This document shows positions 7,815 to 14,612 of a stretch of DNA of 64,000 nt, in pieces (position 1 is the first letter of the stretch; each line of letters starts with the position of its first letter). Position numbers and translations under genes: made by a program. The notes beneath the pieces are model-generated. The model was not told where the DNA came from, did not search any database, and saw only the letters and a list, made by a program, of their open reading frames with translations. Source of the stretch: Hyphomicrobiales bacterium (GTDB lineage Bacteria > Pseudomonadota > Alphaproteobacteria > Rhizobiales > Beijerinckiaceae); the NCBI GenBank assembly GCA_900466745.1, contig UBNE01000025.1, positions 1 through 64,000 on the forward strand. The letters are read 5' to 3'.

Positions 7815-8948
7815 TCATCCTGCCGGCGGCGCGCCTGTCGAACCCGATGACGCCGCGGGTCGCTTGGCCAGAGGCGCGAGGCTGCGGATGAAATCCGCTT
7901 GCGACTGACATGCCGTCTTCGCCAGGACCTTCTTGAGCTGGGAGCGGACGGTCTCCCGCGAAACCCGGTGCGCGACCGCGATTTCGTTGACGGAGAGACC
8001 GTCGAGGATGCGGTTGGCCACGGCGGCCTCGGCGCGCGTCAGATCATAGAGCTCGCAGAGCAGCGAGGCCTCGATCATCAGCTCCCGGTCCGAGGTCGTG
8101 ACCACCAGCATCGCCTGCGCCCGCGAGAAGATGTCGCGCGCCTGCCGCCTGATCGGCAGGACATGGATGATGCAGGCGGCGCCCTGGTCCTTGCCCGGCA
8201 CCGGGATCGAGCGGGTGTCGCCGAGACGATCCTGCGCGAGGTTCGCCAGGGCTTGCCGAAGCAGCGCGTCGGCCCGCTTGTCGTCGAGCGCGATCTTGTC
8301 GCGGGCGCGGATGATGATCGGACCTTGCAGGGCCGCGAAGCGCGGATTCATCGCCATGACGTTGCCCGTGCCGTCGATCAGCGCCGCCGGGGAGCCGGCC
8401 TGCTCGAAGGAATCCAGGCTGACCTGGGCGCGCTGCATGTGGAGCTTGGCAGCGAGAACTGCCGCGCGTGCCAGATGTGGCCGGATTCCGTCGAGGAGCG
8501 CGATCTCCCTTCCGCCGATCGGGCCGCGGTCGTAGCGGCGCTCGAGCGAGAGGATGATGTTGTCGCCGGTCGCCGAGCGCACATGCGTCGCGGCTGCCCA
8601 GCCGAAGCCGTTCGGGACGAGGAAGTCGCGATAGACCGGCATCTCGGCCATCTCGGCATCGCTGAAGACGTCGTGATCACCGACGAAGCCGGTGCCGCAA
8701 TGGGCCAGCAGCCCTTGCATCCGGGTGTTTCGCTGCATCCATCCATCGTCGATGAAGCGTTGGACGAGCGGGCGAATCGAGTCGCTGCTCATCCAGTTCG
8801 TCCCGTGCGGCGAATGGCTGAACAGCAGGCCGCCTTCGCAACCCGCCAGTTGCGAAAGCCGCGCGATGGCTGCGGGCCACATCTCCGGGATTGCCGCCGC
8901 CTCGTAGAGCATTGCCGCCGCATCGCCGAATTCGCTTGCGTCCATCAT
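7815..8948 (-). CDS. LuxR-family transcriptional regulator
   Basis: About 377 residues. The C-terminal 65 residues form a LuxR-type HTH (YDLTRAEAAVANRILDGL, then VNEIAVAHRVSRETVRSQLK). The N-terminal 300 residues resemble the PAS-like sensor region of stand-alone LuxR regulators of rhizobia, with no receiver domain and no clear autoinducer-binding signature. The start is placed at one of two adjacent ATG codons (8948/8945) downstream of GGGGGA. The gene is divergent from the outer-membrane barrel gene at 9100 and converges with the Crp-like gene. The ligand is unknown. Confidence 0.85.
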   Translation of the reverse strand: MMDASEFGDAAAMLYEAAAIPEMWPAAIARLSQLAGCEGGLLFSHSPHGTNWMSSDSIRPLVQRFIDDGWMQRNTRMQGLLAHCGTGFVGDHDVFSDAEMAEMPVYRDFLVPNGFGWAAATHVRSATGDNIILSLERRYDRGPIGGREIALLDGIRPHLARAAVLAAKLHMQRAQVSLDSFEQAGSPAALIDGTGNVMAMNPRFAALQGPIIIRARDKIALDDKRADALLRQALANLAQDRLGDTRSIPVPGKDQGAACIIHVLPIRRQARDIFSRAQAMLVVTTSDRELMIEASLLCELYDLTRAEAAVANRILDGLSVNEIAVAHRVSRETVRSQLKKVLAKTACQSQADFIRSLAPLAKRPAASSGSTGAPPAG

Positions 8949-9099
8949 CAATGTTCGTCCCCCGATATTCGAGATGCTGCACGACGATGATCCCGTCAAT
9001 CGTCACCCTGATGGGGGATGCCTCCCGCAGGGGCGCGGTGGCAAATGGACGAACGCTCCACGCGCCGAAAGCAAGTATGCCTCTACGGAAAGGCGAACC

Positions 9100-9911
9100 A
9101 TGTCTTCCAATAACCTGCTCGCCGGCGCCGTCGCCCTGAGCTTCGTCGTCGGCTCCTCCGCGCTCGCTGCCGATCTGCCCTCGCGCAAATACGACCTCGT
9201 CGCGCCGCTCGCCCCCGCCTTCACCTGGACCGGCTTCGATGTCGGGGCGAATGCCGGCGTCGCCTGGACCCATGGCACAACGCGCCTGGCGCCGTTCGAT
9301 CCGAGATGGTTCGACATCATCGACCAGTTCGGCGGCTGGCGTAAGAGCGGCAGCGATATCGGCTTCAGCGGCGGCGGCCAGCTCGGCTACGATTACCAGT
9401 TCGGGAGCATCGTTCTCGGCGCCGAAACCGATTTCAACCATGTCGACGCCAAATCCCGGTTGAACGGCCAGGGAGGCTTTTCCCTTGCCGACCTCGGCAC
9501 TGTGGAGAACGCCTTCTCCGCCCGGTCGCGGGTCGCGTGGTTCGGCACGCTGCGCGCGCGCATCGGCCTCGCGCCTATGGAGCGCCTCATGGTCTACGGA
9601 ACCGGCGGCCTCGCTTATGGCCTGGTCAAGAGCACGGCGGTCGAGACTATCGGCCTTTACGACCTTGCCGGGACGAACGTCTTCAGCCTCCCTTCGACCG
9701 GCTCCAAGAGCGGAACGCGCCTAGGCTGGACGTTGGGCAGCGGCGCCGAATACGCTTTGACCGACCATGTCTCGGTGAAGGCCGAATATCTCTACGTCGA
9801 TCTCGGAGGCAGCGCTTCAATACCGCTTCCTCCCTGGGCGCCACCGAGGTCCGCGTCGATCGCAGCACGAAGTTCAGCGTGGCCCGGGCGGGCGTCAATT
9901 ACCGCTTCTGA
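9100..9911 (+). pseudogene. Outer-membrane beta-barrel protein (Omp25/RopB-like), frameshifted near its end
   Basis: Signal peptide MSSNNLLAGAVALSFVVGSS (cleavage after ALA) and mature start ADLPSRKYD lead into an eight-stranded-type barrel: FDVGANAGVAW, LGYDYQFGSIVLGAETDF, FGTLRARIGLAP, VYGTGGLAYG, LGWTLGSGAEYAL, VSVKAEYLYVDLGG. After DLGG, near 9805-9815, the frame is lost. The expected last strand, ending DRSTKFSVARAGVNYRF and stop at 9911, lies one base out of frame, while the continuing frame runs in unrelated sequence to 9996. The terminal Phe recognised by the barrel-assembly machinery is therefore lost unless this is a sequencing error. Start: ATG at 9100 after GGAAAGG. Confidence 0.75.
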
Positions 9912-10097
9912 CCGAGTGGGGGTGTGCGACTCGCCCAGGATGGGCGTGCCTCCGCTCCGGCATGGAATCCCGGCAAATTCGCCCGTCGCCGCCTGACAGG
10001 CGCCGCGCCTTCATCCCGCCTCGAACAACCGATGCGCCATCGGGTTGCCGTCTGCGCGCGGCCCCGCTTCCGCATCCCCGCCATTGCGAGCAGCCTG

Positions 10098-10829
10098 ATG
10101 AGCATCGTCTCTCACTCGCGTGCAAGAGCGCGCGCGTCGTTCAAGATGATCGCCTTGGCGATGGTCGCGGCCGCTTCCGTCGGCGGCGTCGCTCATTATC
10201 GAAGCGCCAAGTCGGCTTCCGCGAAGGAGGTCGCCGCGAAGGCTCGCCCCGCAATGGCGGCGGAGCTGGCGCGGGCGCAGGAGGGCTTCGTGCTGATCGC
10301 CGGGGATTCGCACGCCGCGGCCCTGCATCTTCCCTGCGACAGCGTGAATGTCGCGGTAGGCGGGCTCAAGGCGCATGAGGTCCGGGCCCATCTGGCGCAG
10401 TTGCCGATGCCGGTTGAGCCCTCCGCCGTCCTTCTCGTCGTCGGCACCAACGACGTCCTCCGCAAGCAGAGCCCGCTGGAGCGGGTCGACGATTGGGTCT
10501 CCGCGGTCCGGCAGGTCGTGGGGCGCTTCCGCAAGGTCGTGGTGACGGCGATCCCTCCCGTTGGCGAGGAACTGGCCGCCATATTCGATCCCGACGCCAT
10601 TCTCGTCTATTCCCATCGCCTTGACCATCTCTGCTCCGGGGGAGGCTGCGTCTATGCCGATCCCTGGAACGCGCTCAGGAGCCGGCTTTTCGGACAGGCG
10701 AGGCCGGGCGCCCTGGTCGACGGGCTGCATGTCGCGGATCACACGGCCGCCGTGCAAGAGCTCGCTGACGTTCTGTGCCGGGATCAGGCGCAGCGCGCCG
10801 ACGGCGTCGAGACGGTGAAGGTCGACTGA
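10098..10829 (+). CDS. SGNH/GDSL-fold hydrolase-like exported protein
   Basis: About 243 residues with one N-terminal membrane helix (FKMIALAMVAAASVGGVAHY), which is an anchor or an uncleaved signal. SGNH blocks are visible: block I GDSHAAAL with the nucleophile Ser, block II AVGGLKA, block III VVGTNDV with the Asn, and block V DGLHVAD with the Asp and His. It is thus likely a periplasm-facing esterase or acyl/acetyl transferase with an intact catalytic set. The start is uncertain: MSIVSHSRARARASF at 10098 gives a normal short cytoplasmic lead, but in-frame ATGs at 10032 and 9924 exist. It follows the frameshifted barrel gene in the same direction. Confidence 0.7.
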   Translation: MSIVSHSRARARASFKMIALAMVAAASVGGVAHYRSAKSASAKEVAAKARPAMAAELARAQEGFVLIAGDSHAAALHLPCDSVNVAVGGLKAHEVRAHLAQLPMPVEPSAVLLVVGTNDVLRKQSPLERVDDWVSAVRQVVGRFRKVVVTAIPPVGEELAAIFDPDAILVYSHRLDHLCSGGGCVYADPWNALRSRLFGQARPGALVDGLHVADHTAAVQELADVLCRDQAQRADGVETVKVD

Positions 10830-11053
10830 GCCCGTTCCGCTCCCGGAGGCCGGCTTGATCGGAAAGATCGAGGAGGGCGCGCCGAAAAACGGACGCCGGC
10901 AAATCCGCGTCAGGTCATCATCGTCATGGAGGAGCGTGCCGCATAGCCGCGGATTTCGCACAGACCGGCGCACCATGTTCCGTAGGTGTTCGACAGAGGC
11001 TGCCGAGCGCAGCCTTGCGCGGTCAATCTTGAACCCTTGATCTGATTGAAAGC

Positions 11054-11106
11054 GGCTGGTGCTGCCAGCGAGGATTGAACTCGCGACCTCTCCCTTACCA
11101 AGGGAG
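11054..11106. repeat. Left attachment-site repeat (53 bp, tRNA-Thr 3' fragment)
   Basis: Identical over 53 bases to 25567-25619. It contains the tRNA-Thr sequence from the 5' strand of the anticodon stem to the CCA end, read on the minus strand. Similarity continues leftwards for 17 more bases (11037-11053 versus 25550-25566) with four differences. This is the displaced 3' end of the tRNA gene. Confidence 0.92.
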
Positions 11107-11215
11107 ATTACTAGAGAATATTATTGTGTTATTGCTAGACTTAGCGGGGTGTCTTGCGCGCTGCTCGGATTATGCACAAACGGTGTTTTGCAGGGCGCGG
11201 GACAATACTGGAACG
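11107..11215. other. Left end of the element, non-coding
   Basis: AT-rich start (ATTACTAGAGAATATTATTG) just inside the left repeat, then ordinary sequence containing GTTTTGCA, a word also found near the right end (25466-25472 region). It may hold integrase arm-binding sites; I see no gene. Confidence 0.35.
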
Positions 11216-11247
11216 AAAAAGGACCGGGCGCAAGGCTCCGGTCCTTT
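11216..11247 (-). terminator. Terminator of the leftward integrase operon
   Basis: Inverted repeat AAAGGACCGG / CCGGTCCTTT flanked by A5 on the left, so a leftward transcript ends in a hairpin followed by a T-run. It follows the last leftward gene (stop at 11271). The structure could also work from the other side. Confidence 0.8.
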
Positions 11248-11270
11248 GGTGTGAAGGGGTTTCATCCTGA

Positions 11271-11636
11271 TTAGGCAGTGGCGCCCACAAACTCGGGTGG
11301 CAGAATTACGTTCGCGGGCGCGTGGCGAAACATCGGCGCGATTTGCTCGGGCTTATAGCCGGCGAGGCCGCAGCCGATCGGCGTTAGCCGGAACGTAGTA
11401 CTAGGATGTTGTTCCGCAAACGCTACAAACCGCATCACCGACTTCTCGATCTCGATCAGTCCGCGCGTGCGGATAAACTCGTCCTTGGTCGGAATGGCGT
11501 AGCTGTTGCCCTGAAGACCCTCACCACGTCCGTAGACCGCGCCGTGGTGCCGCCTAGCATAGAGCGCGGCGCCCTTGCCATGACGCCCGGCCAGGTTGCT
11601 ACCGAAGACAAAAACCTCATTGCCATGCTCGCTCAC
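11271..11636 (-). CDS. A1S_2505-type phage non-structural protein
   Basis: About 121 residues. The text NEVFVFGSNLAGRHGKGAAL, then a RHHGAVYGRGEGLQGNSYAI block, PTKD and FRLTPIGCGLAGYKPEQIAPMF matches the phage-associated A1S_2505 family, which looks like a reduced macro-domain fold (GSNLAGRHGKGAA loop and GCGLAGY loop). A role in binding ADP-ribose or nucleotides is plausible but unproven. The GTG start at 11636 overlaps the integrase stop (GTGA), so the two genes are translationally coupled; an in-frame ATG further upstream would lie deep inside the integrase gene. It is the last gene before the operon terminator. Confidence 0.8.
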   Translation of the reverse strand: MSEHGNEVFVFGSNLAGRHGKGAALYARRHHGAVYGRGEGLQGNSYAIPTKDEFIRTRGLIEIEKSVMRFVAFAEQHPSTTFRLTPIGCGLAGYKPEQIAPMFRHAPANVILPPEFVGATA

Positions 11637-12775
11637 CCCCGCCTCTCCTTCAAAATCCGTCTCGCCTCTTGGCTGTTGAACAGCTTCGGCGACCAAGCCA
11701 GCGGATCCGCCAGCCATTCGGCCTTCGTCCACACATCCGGCACGGCAATCCCGTTGATCGCATCAATCAGCGGCTGCTGCGGCACGTTCGTGTAACGCCT
11801 GCTCATGTCGTCGACGGCGTGCCCAAGGATCTGGTCCTTCACGTACGGATGGACGCCGTTGACGACGAGCTGCGTCGAGACCGTGTGACGCGCCGTGTAC
11901 GGGCTGATGTCTTTGATGCCAGATCGCTCGCGCGCTCCACGAATTGCGCCCTTAAGTTGACCGCCTCCGTCCTCAAGGATCGGGTACGGCTCGCCTTTGT
12001 GAGTGCGAAACACCTTACCGCCCTGCGCGCAGAGCGACCTAAGAACGGGTGCCAAGAACTCGTGAATTGGTACGCCGCGAGGCTCGCCGGTTTTGCTGCT
12101 GCGGACGACCAGCCAGCGCCCTGGCACGTCAACATCGTCCGCCTCAAGCGCGAACAGTTCGATTGGGCGCATACCCGTAAAGAACAGCGCCGTCATGACC
12201 ATCGCCGGCGCAGGCGACATAGCCAGCACGAACTGCGCAGCCCGATCGTAACTTGTCGGCGTCGAGCCCGAGCGGAATTTCTTCAGCGTTTCAACGTTCG
12301 TGCCCTTCGGCTTTTTAGGCAGGCGCCACTTTTTAGCATCCGCCCAGCCCTCCATCACCGCAAAGTTCCACACGGCGCGAAACGGGCCATAGAACTGACG
12401 AATGCGCGTTTCAGGCAGCGCGGTTGGATAAAGCTTCGCCGCCATACGGTCGAGGTCGTCTTGCGTGATGGTGTAAAGCTTTTTCCCCCGCAGATGCTCA
12501 ATAATGCCGCGGGGCTTTCCGTCTGCACCGATTTCCAGCAAGAACCGGTCGGATCCGCCTGCCGCAAGGTGAGCATCCGCCGCCCGGTCAAACGTCATCG
12601 TTCGCTTGAGGCCGACAACGGTTTCCTCAATCAGGCGCGCTTCTTCTTTGATTCTAAGCGTTTCTGCCGCTTTTCTGTCGCTCGTGCCACAAGAGACAAA
12701 TACGCTTTGTCCTCGGACAGTGCCGCGGATGTACCAGTTGTCGCTGCCTTTACGTTGGACGAGTCTGAGCGGCAT
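11633..12775 (-). CDS. int: Tyrosine-type site-specific integrase
   Basis: About 380 residues. The N-terminal part is an arm/core-binding region (MPLRLVQRKGSDNWYIRGTV). The C-terminal catalytic domain has the conserved set: Arg in FTGMRPIELFAL, His-x-x-Arg in YTARHTVSTQL, His in LGHAVDD and the nucleophile Tyr in SRRYTNV. It lies 0.5 kb from the left repeat, as expected for the recombinase of this element, and would recombine the tRNA-Thr repeats. An ATG five codons upstream (12790) is an alternative start. Its first 145 bases overlap the 3' part of the excisionase-like gene in another frame. Confidence 0.93.
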   Translation of the reverse strand: MPLRLVQRKGSDNWYIRGTVRGQSVFVSCGTSDRKAAETLRIKEEARLIEETVVGLKRTMTFDRAADAHLAAGGSDRFLLEIGADGKPRGIIEHLRGKKLYTITQDDLDRMAAKLYPTALPETRIRQFYGPFRAVWNFAVMEGWADAKKWRLPKKPKGTNVETLKKFRSGSTPTSYDRAAQFVLAMSPAPAMVMTALFFTGMRPIELFALEADDVDVPGRWLVVRSSKTGEPRGVPIHEFLAPVLRSLCAQGGKVFRTHKGEPYPILEDGGGQLKGAIRGARERSGIKDISPYTARHTVSTQLVVNGVHPYVKDQILGHAVDDMSRRYTNVPQQPLIDAINGIAVPDVWTKAEWLADPLAWSPKLFNSQEARRILKERRG

Positions 12776-12960
12776 CGCATTGCATCCCAAATAGCCAGGA
12801 CGTCGGACTCGCTAAAGCGGATCGCACGCCCGAAAACAGAACATAGACCATGTTTGCGCGCCGTCCGAGCGACGGCTTGCTTACTGGCGCGGAGGTAGGA
12901 GGCAGCCTCGTCGAGGCTATAGATCTTGCCCAGCGGCCCGTTATCATTCGCGGGTGTCAT
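12631..12960 (-). CDS. Excisionase-like helix-turn-helix protein
   Basis: About 109 residues. A MerR/AlpA-like winged HTH occupies residues 12-60 (KIYSLDEAASYLRASKQAVA, then CSVFGRAIRFSESDVLAIWD), the usual architecture of recombination directionality factors and AlpA regulators. The basic tail ends in KRQKRLESKKKRA. The ATG at 12960 overlaps the stop of the upstream gene (ATGA). The long overlap with the integrase gene downstream fits an excision partner, but a regulatory role is equally possible. The N-terminus carries PANDNG, one of the element's recurrent NDN motifs. Confidence 0.7.
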   Translation of the reverse strand: MTPANDNGPLGKIYSLDEAASYLRASKQAVARTARKHGLCSVFGRAIRFSESDVLAIWDAMRCRSDSSNVKAATTGTSAALSEDKAYLSLVARATEKRQKRLESKKKRA

Positions 12961-13166
12961 GGCGCCTCCCAAGGGCGGATTATGGTTTCGCCCTCCGCGC
13001 GATGCTTGTATGAGCTATAGCAGCGGCACCATCCGCTATCCCATTGCGAGTGCGAATAAGCTTGTGAGCGCTCGTTGTACGGGTTGTCGTTGCCGTCAAC
13101 GTCGCCCAACTCCCACGCCAGCCAGCCGTTGCGGAAGGCTTCGCAGTCCTCATCGTCGCCGTACAT
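12957..13166 (-). CDS. Small element-encoded protein of unknown function
   Basis: 69 residues, Trp- and acid-rich (MYGDDEDCEAFRNGWLAWEL). It resembles small ribosome-modulation-factor-like phage proteins with an A/N-G-W core (FRNGWLAW...NPYNERSQAYSHSQWDSGW), but I cannot assign it firmly. A strong AGGAGG lies eight bases before the ATG at 13166. It is coupled on both sides (TAATG with the upstream gene, ATGA with the excisionase-like gene). It contains GNDNPY. Confidence 0.65.
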   Translation of the reverse strand: MYGDDEDCEAFRNGWLAWELGDVDGNDNPYNERSQAYSHSQWDSGWCRCYSSYKHRAEGETIIRPWEAP

Positions 13167-13462
13167 TATAGCGCCTCCTGATGCTGTTTCGGCAGCCATG
13201 TGCGGAGCCACCGAAAAACCCCCTCCTTGCTGTAGAAGGCGGCGTCATTGATCGCCCGCTGATAGCGCATGAAGCGGCAGCACCAACGGCCGTGGTCGTC
13301 CTTCCAGACCATCACGGCGCCATGATCGCCTGCCGCCGAAACGGCCCGGTTCGACACCATCGCATGACGGAAGTCCGTGACGGTTCGCACCATCGGCCCC
13401 TTGAGCCTGCCGCCCTTGACCCCCGGCGGCGAATGGAAGTCGCAGAGATAGTCGTCACCCAT
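13166..13462 (-). CDS. Element-encoded protein of unknown function
   Basis: 98 residues beginning MGDDYLCDFHSPPGVKGGRL, with aromatic and basic segments such as VMVWKDDHGRWCCRFMRYQR and GVFRWLRTWLPKQ. No domain recognised. GAAGGAGA precedes the ATG at 13462, which overlaps the end of the preceding gene by eight bases; the stop overlaps the next start. Position and overlaps support a real gene of the integrase operon. Confidence 0.6.
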   Translation of the reverse strand: MGDDYLCDFHSPPGVKGGRLKGPMVRTVTDFRHAMVSNRAVSAAGDHGAVMVWKDDHGRWCCRFMRYQRAINDAAFYSKEGVFRWLRTWLPKQHQEAL

Positions 13463-13709
13463 CGATCTTCTCCTTCGCATCCGCAGGGGTGGACAGGGCA
13501 GAGCGGCCGGCTTCGGTGATGTGGTAGCGGAAATGCGTCGGCGAAAGACGCTCGATAGCTACCAGCCCCTTACGTTCGAGCGATGCTCGGCAGGCGCGCG
13601 CCGTGCGTTGGGAAGGCATATGCCAGCCGTAAGGCGCATTCGGGTTCTTGTCGTGCTTCGCCCGCAGGAATTGGAGCGCGCGAATTTCTGCTATGCCCAG
13701 CTTGCTCAT
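13455..13709 (-). CDS. Small winged-helix-like DNA-binding protein
   Basis: 84 residues. The pattern LGIAEIRALQFLRAKHD, then RTARACRASLERKGLVAIER and FRYHITEAGRSAL is a compact winged helix: three helices and a wing followed by the ITEAGR motif common in MarR/PadR-like domains. The ATG at 13709 overlaps the preceding stop (ATGA). It is probably an accessory regulator of the element; the target is unknown. Confidence 0.65.
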   Translation of the reverse strand: MSKLGIAEIRALQFLRAKHDKNPNAPYGWHMPSQRTARACRASLERKGLVAIERLSPTHFRYHITEAGRSALSTPADAKEKIDG

Positions 13710-14140
13710 TCTCCCATTCCCTTCTGATCCGGCGCTGGCGCGGGGGAAAGGGCGGCAAGCTTGCGCGCCAGGTCACAGACCGCGTGCCAGTCGGACGGTC
13801 GCAACTTGACAGCCTCCTTCGCGGGGATGGTTCCGGCGCCGTTCTCTGCCCGCTGGACGGCCTTCATGAGAGATTTGATCGCGTATGCCTCCACACCCGC
13901 AAGGGCGGGCTCGGGCGTCGCGGGAGAGGACAGGGCGGCCTCCAACAGCCGCCTCGCTTCATTCAAGCGTCGATCGTAGGACCGTTCCCCGCTGCAATAA
14001 TCGTCCAGTTCAGTCAGCAGTCCTATGGCCGCCTCCCGCACATCCCCGCCCGCAGGCTCAGAGGCGGGCTTGGCGAGGGCTCTACACTCCGGGCACCCGG
14101 AGCCGGGCCAGTCGTGCTCGCACATATCAACGCTTGCCAT
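13706..14140 (-). CDS. Element-encoded protein with an N-terminal Cys/His cluster
   Basis: 144 residues. The N-terminus MASVDMCEHDWPGSGCPECR has a C-x-H...C-x-x-C arrangement that could bind zinc; the remainder is helical and charged (AAIGLLTELDDYCSGERSYD). GGGAGG lies eight bases before the ATG at 14140. It overlaps the preceding gene by 14 bases and the following one by four. No family recognised. Confidence 0.6.
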   Translation of the reverse strand: MASVDMCEHDWPGSGCPECRALAKPASEPAGGDVREAAIGLLTELDDYCSGERSYDRRLNEARRLLEAALSSPATPEPALAGVEAYAIKSLMKAVQRAENGAGTIPAKEAVKLRPSDWHAVCDLARKLAALSPAPAPDQKGMGE

Positions 14141-14450
14141 CTTTGGGCCTCCCGTGGAGTTCGGGGCTGAGAAAAGCGCGGGCCTCACGCCGGGCGATAT
14201 CGAGTTCGTCGAGAGCATCCTCAGCACCGGGGTCGGAGATCATCTGGTCGTAAGTTGCCTGCGACCGTTTTCCTGCGGCGGCATCACAGGCCGCTTCCAG
14301 CTTGCGCAGAAGATCGACGGCACCCACATCCTCAGACCCGCTCGTCGGGGCCGGGGTTGCGTCGCTGGCGATGGAGGCGACAATGGCCACAAGTTCATCG
14401 CCGGCACCCTCAATGCCAGTTCCGGGGATCATCGAACGGGTCCGGTTCAT
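14127..14450 (-). CDS. Small element-encoded protein of unknown function
   Basis: Up to 107 residues, mostly helical: LLRKLEAACDAAAGKRSQAT, then EDALDELDIARREARAFLSP. The start is uncertain: ATG at 14450 or 14432 overlaps the preceding small gene, and neither has a clear ribosome site. No domain recognised; kept because of operon position and a coherent helical C-terminus. Confidence 0.45.
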   Translation of the reverse strand: MNRTRSMIPGTGIEGAGDELVAIVASIASDATPAPTSGSEDVGAVDLLRKLEAACDAAAGKRSQATYDQMISDPGAEDALDELDIARREARAFLSPELHGRPKDGKR

Positions 14451-14544
14451 CGACCCACAGCGAATCCCACCAGCGCATCAGGGCTGGCGCCAAGAATGCC
14501 GCCGCCCCTCCGCCCACAAATCCTGCGATGAAGTCGAAGTTCAT
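14410..14544 (-). CDS. 44-residue single-span membrane protein
   Basis: Begins MNFDFIAGFVGGGAAAFLAP, one hydrophobic helix with a glycine patch, then the polar tail RWWDSLWVDEPDPFDDPRNW. GGAGG is six bases before the ATG at 14544. It is the first gene of the leftward integrase operon. The ribosome site and start codon lie in one arm of a perfect inverted repeat (14543-14572), so translation may be controlled by RNA structure. Function unknown; small phage membrane proteins often affect lysis, exclusion or host membrane processes, but nothing here proves that. Confidence 0.6.
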   Translation of the reverse strand: MNFDFIAGFVGGGAAAFLAPALMRWWDSLWVDEPDPFDDPRNWH

Positions 14545-14572
14545 AACCAACCTCCGTTTGTAGGTTGGTTAT
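14543..14572 (-). promoter_or_regulatory. Inverted repeat masking a ribosome-binding site
   Basis: Perfect 11-bp arms (ATAACCAACCT / AGGTTGGTTAT) with an eight-base spacer. In the leftward transcript the second arm contains the AGG of the Shine-Dalgarno sequence and runs into the start codon of the 44-residue gene. It could be an RNA hairpin blocking initiation or a DNA operator; no T-run follows, so it is not a terminator. Confidence 0.6.
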
Positions 14573-14583
14573 AGCGGCGTTTG

Positions 14584-14611
14584 GTTACAAATGTCAAGTG
14601 ACATTTATAAC
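14584..14611 (-). promoter_or_regulatory. Near-palindromic operator of the element
   Basis: 28 bases with half-sites GTTACAAATGTCA and, on the other strand, GTTATAAATGTCA. It lies just upstream of the leftward integrase operon and just after the prim-pol stop codon. Closely related dyads occur at 24842-24868 and, in degenerate form, around the repressor gene (22863-22970), so it is a candidate repressor-binding site. Confidence 0.6.
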
Positions 14612-14612
14612 A

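Noticed and set aside
10910-11101. A short leftward frame, similar to one at 25327-25614
   Set aside because: Their similarity is only the shared tRNA-Thr attachment repeat read in one frame; neither is a gene.
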